A stretch of DNA of 64,000 nt, taken from the NCBI GenBank assembly GCA_963665265.2, contig CAXXHQ010000001.1, positions 1,016,148 to 1,080,147 of the forward strand, written 5' to 3'. Positions 17,760 through 26,600 of the stretch are shown piece after piece. The position numbers were made by a program, and so were the translations under genes. The notes beneath the pieces were generated by a model that saw nothing but the letters and a program-made list of their open reading frames with translations, was not told the origin of the DNA and searched no databases. Source of the stretch: CAXXHQ01 sp963665265 (GTDB lineage Bacteria > Planctomycetota > Planctomycetia > Pirellulales > Thermoguttaceae). Position 1 is the stretch's first letter. Each line of letters starts with the position of its first letter.

Positions 17760-18167
17760 CTACTTCAACCCGTTTTCGTTGAAGCACTGCGTATATTTCT
17801 TGTCGGTCCCCATGATATGCCCTTGCAGCCACGCCTTAAGCATATTCAATATTTCCAGGCTTAGCACGAATCCTTTTCCCTCGACGCGTTCTTTCAGGCT
17901 AATCGCTTTTTGCGCGAACTCGTCATGCTCTTTTTTGTGCGAGGGATAGCCTTGGTAGTTAAACTTTCGCATATAATTCTCTTCGCACTCGAAATGCGTT
18001 TGCGTATAAGCGACAATATCGAACACAATTTTCTTCGATACGTCCGCTCCTTTGTTTTCGGTCATCGCCGAATGCAGCGAATTGATCATGTCGATCAATT
18101 TCTTATGTTGCGAGTCGATTTCCGCAACGCCCACGGAATATCCACTCGACCAATCAAGAAACGCCAT
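17760..18167 (-). CDS. bacteriohemerythrin
   Basis: 135-residue four-helix bundle with a non-haem di-iron site that binds oxygen reversibly. All expected ligands are in place: H21, H58 and E62 (HFECE), H77 and H81 (HKKEH), H117 and D122 (HIMGTD). The start ATG has GGGAGG. Such proteins buffer or carry oxygen in microaerophilic cells or deliver it to enzymes. A second paralogue on the same strand lies 1.4 kb away (19,551), with a CapA-like gene between them on the opposite strand. Confidence 0.95.
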   Translation of the reverse strand: MAFLDWSSGYSVGVAEIDSQHKKLIDMINSLHSAMTENKGADVSKKIVFDIVAYTQTHFECEENYMRKFNYQGYPSHKKEHDEFAQKAISLKERVEGKGFVLSLEILNMLKAWLQGHIMGTDKKYTQCFNENGLK

Positions 18168-18456
18168 CGTCCGCCCTCCCCGTTAACTTTTCTGTTAAAA
18201 AGATCGTTCACTTGAACGTCGCCTCATCGGCTCAGAAAATATAGGCTGAGAACTATCTTCCGACTTTGAATTTACCGTATATTTAGCTGGTCTGCGAGTA
18301 AAAAATAACTTTGCCGACGTCACGCATCAACGAAGCGCTCGATAAACGAGTAAATTCATTTCCTTACCGAGACGGAATTGGGTATCATAGGAATTGCGTG
18401 AGGTTCTCGTCTCGTTATTTTTTGTCGCACCGACTATTTGCCGTACGTCAATAACA

Positions 18457-19524
18457 ATGATTATGGTCGCCGATAAAAACTATCGCCAACTTCGCCGAGG
18501 GCGCCGCTTCGCTATCGCGACGACGTTCGTCGCGATTTTCGTCTGCGCCGTCTCACGGGCGGCCGAAAACGCTCCGCAATCGGCCGAAGCTTCAAGACCG
18601 CCGAGCGATTCGGTCGTTCGCATGATCTTCGTCGGCGACGTGATGTTGACCGACGAGCCGGGAAAGGCCGTCGCCGCCGGCGTCGATCTCTTCGCTCCGT
18701 TTAACGAGATCTTTCACGACGCAGACCTCGTCGTGGGCAATTTGGAATGCGTAATCGCGACGACCGGGAAGCCCGTCGAGAGGAAGCCCTGGACGTTTCG
18801 CGCCGATCCGCGTTGCGTCAATTTGCTCGCCAAGCATTTCCACGCCGTATCGTTGGCCAATAATCATTCGGGCGACTTCGGCAAGGGAGCGCTCGTCGAA
18901 TGCCTTGACCGACTTGACGGCAAGCTCGCGTATTTCGGAGCGGGGCGAAATCTTGACGAGGCGCATCGGCCGCGAATCGTCGAACGCGGCGGGCTCCGAA
19001 TCGCCTTGCTCGGCTACAACGAATTTCACCCGCGCGAATTCGAAGCGGGAGAAAAATCGCCCGGCGTCGCCTGGAGCGTGGACGAGCGAGTGATCGCCGA
19101 CGTTCGCGCCGCTAGAGAAAAGGCTGACCTCGTGATCCCCTTTATGCACTGGGGCGAAGAGGAGGAATTGGCGCCGAACGAAAGGCAACGAACGCTTGCG
19201 CGAAAGATGATCGACGCGGGAGCCTCGCTCGTCGTCGGCGCCCATCCGCACGTCACGCAAGGAGCGGAGTATTACCGCGGCAAGTTGATCGTCTATAGCC
19301 TGGGAAATTTCGTCTTCGACGGATTCGCGACCCGACCGACCAAAACCGGCTGGATTCTGCGATTTTCGCTAAACAAGAACGGCTTAATCGCGTGGAACGT
19401 CTTGACCGTCACGCTGGGCGACGAGGGGCTGCCCTCGCTCGATCCTCTGGCCGCTGGTCTTTCCGGAGGAGCCGGCGAAGCGACGATGGAAATGCGCAGG
19501 ATAAGCCCGCGAGAAAGCTTCTGA
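18457..19524 (+). CDS. CapA/PgsA-like metallophosphoesterase-fold protein, secreted
   Basis: 355 residues when started at ATG 18,457. A basic start and a hydrophobic stretch (FAIATTFVAIFVCAVSRA) make a signal peptide or anchor. The mature part matches the CapA (poly-gamma-glutamate synthesis) family: MIFVGDVMLTDEPG at the start, VVGNLECV, VSLANNHSGDFG, VIPFMHWGEE, VVGAHPHVTQG and YSLGNFVFDGF. These His/Asp/Asn residues form the calcineurin-like metal site. In Bacillus the homologue takes part in capsule polymer export. Many stand-alone family members have unknown substrates. The frame extends upstream to a TTG at 18,394 without a good ribosome site. The gene is flanked by two hemerythrin genes on the other strand, whose relevance is unclear. 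Confidence 0.88.
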   Translation: MIMVADKNYRQLRRGRRFAIATTFVAIFVCAVSRAAENAPQSAEASRPPSDSVVRMIFVGDVMLTDEPGKAVAAGVDLFAPFNEIFHDADLVVGNLECVIATTGKPVERKPWTFRADPRCVNLLAKHFHAVSLANNHSGDFGKGALVECLDRLDGKLAYFGAGRNLDEAHRPRIVERGGLRIALLGYNEFHPREFEAGEKSPGVAWSVDERVIADVRAAREKADLVIPFMHWGEEEELAPNERQRTLARKMIDAGASLVVGAHPHVTQGAEYYRGKLIVYSLGNFVFDGFATRPTKTGWILRFSLNKNGLIAWNVLTVTLGDEGLPSLDPLAAGLSGGAGEATMEMRRISPRESF

Positions 19525-19550
19525 CCTTCGACGCCCGCATCGGCGTCGCT

Positions 19551-19955
19551 CTACTTTAGTCCGTGCTCATGAAGACAAGCGGCGTATTGCCTATCCGCGC
19601 CGAGAATATGTCCCTGCAGCCACGACTTTAGGAGCTCCAACGATTCCAAATCAAAATGGCCCTGGCGTTCCGCTTTCTCTTGAAGGCGGTGGATTTTTTT
19701 GTCGAATCCTTCATGCGCGATTTGGTGCGTGCGAAAGCCGGCGAAACCGCACTGCTCCATATACCTTTCTTCGGTGGCGAAGTGGGCGGTCATGAAGTCC
19801 GCGAGTTTTTCAGCCTCTTTGGGCAATACGTTTTTCTCGCCCTTCTCTTCGATCAACCGATACACCTCGTTGATGAAGGCGAATAACTCTTGATGTTGCG
19901 CGTCGATCTCCCCGATTCCGATGGAGTATTTCTCCGTCCATTCCACGAAAGGCAT
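19551..19955 (-). CDS. bacteriohemerythrin (second copy)
   Basis: 134-residue paralogue of the protein at 17,760 with the same ligand set: H21, H58 and E62, H77 and H81, H116 and D121, and the shared ends SWLQGHILGAD and HEHGLK. ATG at 19,955 is chosen because AAGGAG lies ten bases upstream. A frame reaching an ATG ten codons earlier would place that site inside the gene. The sequences have clearly diverged (roughly a third to two fifths identical by eye), so the duplication is old or the two were acquired separately. Confidence 0.94.
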   Translation of the reverse strand: MPFVEWTEKYSIGIGEIDAQHQELFAFINEVYRLIEEKGEKNVLPKEAEKLADFMTAHFATEERYMEQCGFAGFRTHQIAHEGFDKKIHRLQEKAERQGHFDLESLELLKSWLQGHILGADRQYAACLHEHGLK

Positions 19956-20446
19956 GGGAGCGCGCTCCTTGTGTCCCGTATTCATAACGTCTTTCGCCTC
20001 CGCGCAATACTCGGACTTATAGAATGCAAATGCGTTTCTGTTTGAATTCGCCGATTGACTCTTACGTCCGTCGAACCGTCGCTAAACGGCGCAGGCGTTC
20101 CTAATCCGCGAATACGCTCGTATCCCTACCCGCAGAAATATAGAACGCAAATCGCCTCAATGTACTGCCGAATACTCATTTAAGGCATTCCGACGGTCGT
20201 CGAAGAGCGCCTTGCGTATCGGCTTTGAGACGGAACCGCAGAAAACGTCTCGATTTGAAGAAAATTCCCCCGAAACAAGATGGAAAACGTCGATTAACCA
20301 GCCGGAGAATAGCGCAATTTTCGAGTTTCGCGACCGATCCGCATTTAGCGATTGCACCGCCCCGCCCTAGATCGAAGAGCGCTTTCCGCATGGCGGTCGC
20401 GTTTATCGATCACCCATGCGGAAGCCCCCCCGATTCGATTCAACAA
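19956..20446. other. intergenic region, nothing recognised
   Basis: About 490 bases between the second hemerythrin gene and the DinB gene, both on the minus strand. It should hold the hemerythrin promoter. No tRNA, clear terminator, repeat or coding frame with a ribosome site is seen. The long plus-strand frame that starts at 20,225 and crosses the DinB gene is its antisense shadow. Confidence 0.5.
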
Positions 20447-20920
20447 TCAGGTCAAGCCAAGAGCCTTTTTCTTTTCTTCGATAAAACGCAAGTGATTGGC
20501 GATGTGATTGACGCCGCTTCCGGCGAGAAGATTCTCCAGCGTGAAGGGACCGCGCTCATTATGATTGCCGATCCGCTGATAATCCTCCGGCTTGAGCGTG
20601 CGGAGGATTTTCGCCATCTGGCTCCGCGTCAATTCGATGATCGCCAACTCCTCGCCGACGTCTCGTTTGTCGTAGGCCAAGCGTTTGGCGTAAGCAGTCT
20701 GATCGGCGCCGAGGACGGTCGGCTCGTCTTCGGCGATGACGCGTTTCATTCGATCGGCGATGATCGGATCAAAGTCAGCGAGGTGGGCGACCACTTCGCG
20801 CGTGGTCCATTTGTCGGGAAAAGGCCGGGCGTCGAGTTGCTCGTCGGTCATTCCTTCGACGGCGGCCCGCAACGCTTTCGGTCCGGCGAGATATTCGTCA
20901 ATCAATTTAGCGTAGTCCAT
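20447..20920 (-). CDS. DinB/YfiT-family metal-binding four-helix protein
   Basis: 157 residues. The DinB superfamily fold is indicated by a first helix with DEYLAGPKALRAAVEGMT, the conserved KWTTREVVAHLADFD with one metal-ligand histidine (H46), and the last helix with NHIANHLRFIEE carrying the other two (H139, H143). Many homologues are thiol-dependent transferases, and others are damage-induced proteins of unknown chemistry. The substrate cannot be deduced here. The start ATG has AAGGAG at good spacing. It follows the MATE gene by 47 bases on the same strand, so the two may form an operon. Confidence 0.9.
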   Translation of the reverse strand: MDYAKLIDEYLAGPKALRAAVEGMTDEQLDARPFPDKWTTREVVAHLADFDPIIADRMKRVIAEDEPTVLGADQTAYAKRLAYDKRDVGEELAIIELTRSQMAKILRTLKPEDYQRIGNHNERGPFTLENLLAGSGVNHIANHLRFIEEKKKALGLT

Positions 20921-20967
20921 CGCGCGCTCCTTGGAATAAGACTGAAAAAAAGAACTTCCGTCCCGCC

Positions 20968-22374
20968 TTATTCGACAAGAGGCTCAACGGCGGTTTGCAG
21001 TTCGTGTTTTTCCTGCAAATTTCGTAATTCCCACAATAGGCAAACGCCGGTCAGCGCGGCGGAGCAAACGTCGGCTGCGGGCATGGCGGCCCAAACGCCG
21101 GTCAACCCGAAAAAGCGAGGGAGCACTAACGCTGCCGGAATCAGGCACAAAACTTGTCGCGACAAAAAGAGGAACATCGCCTTGAAGGGCTTGCCGACGG
21201 CTTGGAAATAACTCGCGCTGACGACCTGAAAACCGACGATAGGAAACATCAGCATGGCGATCCGCATTCCGTGCGAGCCGACTTCGATAAGTTCTCGGTC
21301 GCTGTTTCGATCGAAGAGGCGAATAACTTGGCCGGGAAAGCACATAGCTACTAGGTAACCGGCGACGGCGAAACAGGTCGCCGCCAGCGAGGCGCAAAGC
21401 AGCGTTTTTTTCACGCGATCGAAGCGTTTGGCGCCGTAATTGAACCCGATGATCGGCTGCGCGCCTTGATTGATTCCGAAGATCGGCATCGCCGCGAGCA
21501 TAATCACAACGTAGAGGACGCCCATCGCCGAGACGGCGATGTCGTGGCCGTAGAACTGCAGTTCGCTGTTGAGGATTCCATTGAACGCGGCGGCGGCCAA
21601 CTGCATGGCGAAATGCGGAGAACCGATCACGGCGATCGCGCGGCAGGTCTCGAGGCGCGGACGGAGGTTGCGGACACGAATCTTCAGTACTCCATGTCCG
21701 AGCGTAAAATGCCAGACAACCCACACGGTCGAGACGGCTTGGGCGAGGACGGTGGCAAGAGCGGCTCCTTTCATTCCCCAATCGAAGGCGAAGAGGAATA
21801 GCGGCGCGAGAATCAAGTTCACGAATACGCTGATTAACATCGTCGCCATAGCGATGAAGGGATTTCCTTCGGCGCGAATCGCCGCGGCGAATCCGAAGCT
21901 CATGGTTTGAAACGCCGCACCTAAGGCGATGATCTGCAAATAATCCTTGGCAAAAGGAAGAACTTCGGGACTAGCGTTAAACGCCTTCAGAATCGGTTCG
22001 GCGAAATAGACGCCCAAGGCCGATTGAATCAACGAAACGACGATCATCAGGGTGAAGACGTTGCCGAGGACTCGCTCGGCGTCGGCTTTGCGACCTTCGC
22101 CGAGACGTATCGAAATTAAGGCGGCGGCGCCCAACCCCAACAACATGCCGAAGGCCATTTGAATGAGCATGTAAGGAAAGGCGAAAGTGATGCCGGCTAT
22201 CCCGTCTTGCCCAATTTTTTGGCCGACGCAAACGCGATCGATGAACATGTAGAGCGCCTGCGCGATCATCCCGCCGATCGCCGGTAAAGAGAATTTGAGA
22301 AGCAAGCGCGGAATGTCCCCTTCCGCCAAGTCTTTAACGTCGCCTCGTCCGCTCATCGAAAAATCCGCTTTCAC
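20968..22374 (-). CDS. MATE-family multidrug and toxin efflux transporter
   Basis: 468 residues with about twelve predicted membrane helices in two related halves, as in the MATE/NorM/DinF family: the first half opens with LLLKFSLPAIGGMIAQALYMFIDRVCVG and the second with the region of QGAQPIIGFNYGAKRFDRV, both signature positions. It exports cationic drugs or metabolites in exchange for sodium or protons. A GTG at 22,374 is listed as the start. ATG at 22,356 (MSGRGD) is an equally good choice, as neither has a clear ribosome site. The DinB gene follows closely. Confidence 0.93.
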   Translation of the reverse strand: MKADFSMSGRGDVKDLAEGDIPRLLLKFSLPAIGGMIAQALYMFIDRVCVGQKIGQDGIAGITFAFPYMLIQMAFGMLLGLGAAALISIRLGEGRKADAERVLGNVFTLMIVVSLIQSALGVYFAEPILKAFNASPEVLPFAKDYLQIIALGAAFQTMSFGFAAAIRAEGNPFIAMATMLISVFVNLILAPLFLFAFDWGMKGAALATVLAQAVSTVWVVWHFTLGHGVLKIRVRNLRPRLETCRAIAVIGSPHFAMQLAAAAFNGILNSELQFYGHDIAVSAMGVLYVVIMLAAMPIFGINQGAQPIIGFNYGAKRFDRVKKTLLCASLAATCFAVAGYLVAMCFPGQVIRLFDRNSDRELIEVGSHGMRIAMLMFPIVGFQVVSASYFQAVGKPFKAMFLFLSRQVLCLIPAALVLPRFFGLTGVWAAMPAADVCSAALTGVCLLWELRNLQEKHELQTAVEPLVE

Positions 22375-22464
22375 CTTGCCATCGTTCGTATCTATTCCAT
22401 TATCTTATCGCCCGACGCGAGATATGGACACGGCAAAGCGGAACGCCGTTCGCAAGAAAACAAA

Positions 22465-22495
22465 GACGGCGGCGGAAACGCGGCCGCCGCCGTTT
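22465..22495 (-). terminator. terminator after the PEP-CTERM gene
   Basis: ACGGCGGCGG and CCGCCGCCGT arms form a 10-bp stem with an 8-base loop, followed on the minus strand by CTTTGTTTTCTT. It lies 45 bases past the end of the PEP-CTERM gene and upstream of the MATE gene on the same strand. Confidence 0.85.
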
Positions 22496-22539
22496 GCGCA
22501 AGATTCGTTAGTTTAGGACGTTACGCCTTGAGGCGGCGT

Positions 22540-23619
22540 CTAACGACGGCGTTTTTCCGCAATTGCCGCCGCTGCGGACAATACCGCTAATAGTACGTAG
22601 AAAGAAGGTTCCGGCACGGAGTTTACCGCTCCGTCGGCGGACGACGCCGTCGCCGAGTCCGACGCGGAACTGCCGCCGAGGACTAGCGTGTCGGCCACCA
22701 GGCAGCCGACGACGAGCGAGGCGCTTCCGCCGACCGTAACGACGCCGGTTCCGGTAACGGACTGAAGAGTCGTCGTGCCGCCTGTAAGGGTCAATTTTCC
22801 GTTCGCCGTGACCGTATTGGTCAAGAGCGAACCGACAACCTTCAATTCGGAGCCGCTCGCCACGGTCGCACCGGCCGTCAACGCCAACGAGGCCGAGGCT
22901 CCGACGGTCAGTTTTCCGCCGGAGCTAAGTTTGAGGCTATTCGCCTCCTGCGAGCCGCTGACGGTCACGAGATACGCCGTATCGACGACGGCATTGGCCG
23001 TGTAGTTGGGCGAAGGAGGCGCTGAGTTCGACCACGTCTTGTCGGTCCATGCTCCGTTCGCGCCGGCGGACCACTTCATGTCGTGCAGGCTCACGACCTG
23101 AATCCAACCGTCTTCTTCAACGAAGCTGGCCGAGACGCCGGCAAGATCGGTGTCGAACGGTCCGCCGTCGACGTTGGCTCCGACGTTTTGCAAGGAAATG
23201 CGATACGACGAGCCGACAGTCGCGCCGTTCGGATTAACGGTCAAATAGGCGAGAACGCCGTTGGCCGAGACGCTTCCCGAGGCAGTCGTCGTCGAAGCCG
23301 CCGCCATCAGGTCGAGATAAAACGGATCGCAACCGGTGTTCGAGGCGTTGAAAACCGTGCCCGATCCGACCACATCCAAGCTGACGATGGCGGGAGTCGC
23401 ATCGGTTCCGCCGTTGGCCGCTCCGCCGTCGCCGACTTGCACATAGAGATTGACGCCCTCGATTTTTTCGTTCGACGACGTTGAGATATAAATCGGGATG
23501 CGCCGCGTCTGACTCGTGTTGAGCATATACTGCGTACCGATCGAAATGACTGGCGCGCCGAATGCGCTAGCAACCGATAGGACGCCTAGAATCAAAGAGG
23601 CGAAAAACGAGCGGGTCAT
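22540..23619 (-). CDS. PEP-CTERM sorted surface protein
   Basis: 359 residues: an N-terminal signal peptide (SFFASLILGVLSVASAFG), a cohesin-like beta region (residues 25-170), a repetitive autotransporter-like stretch (AVVDTAYLVTVSG, GKLTVGASASLALTAGA, GKLTLTGGTTTLQSVTG), and the C-terminal sorting signal: the VPEPSF motif, a hydrophobic helix and a basic end EKRRR. PEP-CTERM proteins are processed by an exosortase and usually end up in exopolysaccharide or at the cell surface. No exosortase gene lies in the window. The ribosome site GAGG overlaps the last codons of the upstream gene, with only four bases between stop and start, so it is co-transcribed with the CotH/LTD gene. Confidence 0.88.
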   Translation of the reverse strand: MTRSFFASLILGVLSVASAFGAPVISIGTQYMLNTSQTRRIPIYISTSSNEKIEGVNLYVQVGDGGAANGGTDATPAIVSLDVVGSGTVFNASNTGCDPFYLDLMAAASTTTASGSVSANGVLAYLTVNPNGATVGSSYRISLQNVGANVDGGPFDTDLAGVSASFVEEDGWIQVVSLHDMKWSAGANGAWTDKTWSNSAPPSPNYTANAVVDTAYLVTVSGSQEANSLKLSSGGKLTVGASASLALTAGATVASGSELKVVGSLLTNTVTANGKLTLTGGTTTLQSVTGTGVVTVGGSASLVVGCLVADTLVLGGSSASDSATASSADGAVNSVPEPSFYVLLAVLSAAAAIAEKRRR

Positions 23620-23623
23620 ATTA

Positions 23624-26600
23624 TTAACCTCGAATCTTTTGGAATTTCAAAGAGGACGTGACGGCAAGAGATTCGTCGGCCAGCTTCTCCTCCAAGGAAG
23701 AGGCCAATCGACGGCGTAAGGCGTCATAATCTTGACTGGTCGTGAGTTTAGAGGCGGTCGCCGCAAGGATCGAAGACGAAGCGAGTGAAAGCGGCGTCGA
23801 GGCCGTCGTTTTAAGAGCGCTCGAGCGGGCCAATTCGATCTTCTTCACCGTTGCGGAGCCATCGCCGACCGAGACGGCGGCGGGAGCGGTCGTTCCGACC
23901 GACGTCGCAACGCTCTGGCTCTGCGATCGCTCGCGAAGCTGCGAGAAGAAAGCGTCAGCAGCGAGCGTCGCCGGAGTCCTGACGGGTTGGATGACGAAAC
24001 CGGACGCGAAGAATCGCGAGGTCGGCGCGGCCGACAAGATGATTTTCGCGGTCGACGCCGTCGTCGAGGCGGCGGACGAAGACGAAGCGGTCGTCGTGAC
24101 CGAGCTCGACGAAGGAGCCGGAGCCAACGCCGCAGCGGCGGGAGCGGCCAACAGCGTCAACGTCTCGCCGAGATTTCCCCGGGCGATCAAATCGTCGGTC
24201 GCGTTCACTTTGCCGTCGCGATTGTAATCGTAGGCGTTCGTGATCGCAGCCGCCGTGAAGCCAGTCTTATGCGTGCGGGAAGCGTCCTCGTCGGAAGAGG
24301 TGATCGCAAAATCGTTCCCCGATTCGCCGACCAAGTTGCCGAAATAGAACGTATCGGCCGATTTAAGTCCGGTAGCGGCGGTCGCTTTCACAGTGACTTT
24401 CAACCATTCGTTCTTGATCGCTCCGTCCTCCCAAATAATCGTAACGCGATAGGAGCCGCCCGTTCCCGCTCCTTTGCGAACGGAAATCGACTTCGGCGCG
24501 ACCGTCGTCGTCCAAGAGGTCGGATCGGCGGAGTCGCCGACGAAAAATTGGAAATCCGAGGCGGACAATCCGTCTGGATTGGCGAGGTTCGTAATATCGA
24601 CAATGACTCCGTTGATGCCGGAGGCGTAATTCGTGACGTTCGCCGACGTCGCCGTGCCGCCCGAAAGCAACGCGGTCTTGTCCGTCGCGATCGCCGAGTC
24701 GTCCGACGTCGAATCGAACTTTGAATTATTGTAAAAGATTTTTCGCGAGGCGACGGTCGCGGGAATCAACGAGCCGGGGGTCGGCGTCGCCGCGATCCAA
24801 TTGTCCGAACCGTCGTTTCGATCATAGGCCGAGATGCGTTGCACGGAATTGCCGGTTCCGTCGGCTGTCGAAGGCCACGGTGATTTGTCTTTGTATTCGA
24901 TTTTGCAAATGGTCTCGTTCTTCGCGTCGACGAGGCGGATCGTATCGGCCGAGTCGCTGAGCGAATAGGTATAGGCGCCGACGACGGTCAGACCGGTCAA
25001 ATTGTAACGCGTCGCCAAGGCGGTCGGATTTTTGGCGACGATGATGAATTGGTTGGGGCCGAGGCTCGTCACTCCGGACGAACTGATATCGAACTCGACC
25101 CCTTCAGCCTGCGTTAGATCGCGCGAGAGCCGCACTCCGGTCAAATCGATGGCGACGGCGGAACTTGCGTTGTAAATTTCGATGAACTCGAAATCGGTCG
25201 CCGTATAGGCGCTGCCGACGGCCGGCGCCACGGGATTATAATCGAACTCGGTAATTTCCAAATATTTTTGCGCGTCGCTTGCCGTGTCCGGAACGTCGAA
25301 CGTTGAAACGGCGACTCCGTCGGCGTTTTTGAGCGTGAGCGTTTCGCCCAGCGCGGAAAGCTGGCCGTCGTAGCCTCCGACGACGAAAAGGCTCTCACCG
25401 CCGGTCGGTCCGCTCGTTCGCAACTTGAACGCTTTCACGTTCGGCGAAACGTAAATCGATCCGCCGGCCGCAATGACGGTTCCCGCCTTGAACGTGAAAT
25501 CGATCGCGCCCGACAACTTCCAGCCGGAGATATCGACCGCCGTCGAGTTGGAATTCGTGAGCTTGACGTACTCTTGATCTTGATCGCCGGAGGCGGGCGA
25601 AACCTCGACTTCGGCAATGCTGATCGTCATTGAACTCAATTGCGAGTTCGGAATGCCGGCGTTGCTCGAATTGGTGATGCCGATCGTCTTCGACGTGTTG
25701 TTCACGCTATGCGTGACGTACAATTCGGTTCGTCGGGGATCGAGGAACAGCGTCTTCAATTCGCTGATTCCGGTGGCGAACGACTGCGTGCCGAGTCCGT
25801 AGGGGCCGCTGTTCGGCGGCCAACCCCATTTCGCGCGGTCCATGTTCGCCTCTTGCGTGATCTTTGCGACGATCTCGTCGATCTTCGCTTCGATCACGCG
25901 ATCGGCGTAGGCCGTGCCGGGAGCCTGCAAGAATTCGTCCATTATGGTCCGCATGCGGCGCAAGAGCATTTCGCGCGTCTCGGGCGTCTGAATGATCGCG
26001 TCGTACAAGCGATTGAACGCCGAGCTGGAGAGGCACAAGCACGAACTGCTGCCGTAAAGCGGATGACTCTTATTCGCGTCGTTCGTCGCCTGAATGACGC
26101 CGTTCGTCGAGGTCGAGTCGGCGTAATAGAGCTGCCCGAACGAGAGATTCGTGTCGAAGGGAATAATTCGCCACAGTCCGTCGCCTTCCGTATCGCAATA
26201 GAGCGTCATATTCGCCCAAACGTCGTCGGCCTCTTGCGTGATGCGAGCCACGGCGAGGTAATTGATGACTTCGGGCAAATCGAGCATATCGAACAGAGCC
26301 TGTTTTCGAGCCGCCGACGTGTTCGACGTATCCAACGCCGCCGCCAACGTATCGAAGTCGGACCAATCCTCCCAGGTCCGCGTCTCTTTTTCCATCGCCC
26401 AACTGTGGCTCGTCGTAAGCGTGCCGACGCCGCTGTACATTGCGCCGTCCGGATCGTAGCCTAATTTTTCCAAGAGCGATTTTCCGGCGGATTGCACTTG
26501 GAAAGCGAGTTGCCAGAACTGCCCGTTCATTTGCAAGCGAACGGGCATGTCCTCCGTGGCGCCCACGCCCGCCGCATTGTAAAGCCACATTGCCAAATAC

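Noticed and set aside
20225..21211. 328-codon plus-strand frame across DinB and the MATE end
   Set aside because: It is antisense to two well-recognised genes and lacks a ribosome site and any protein family features.
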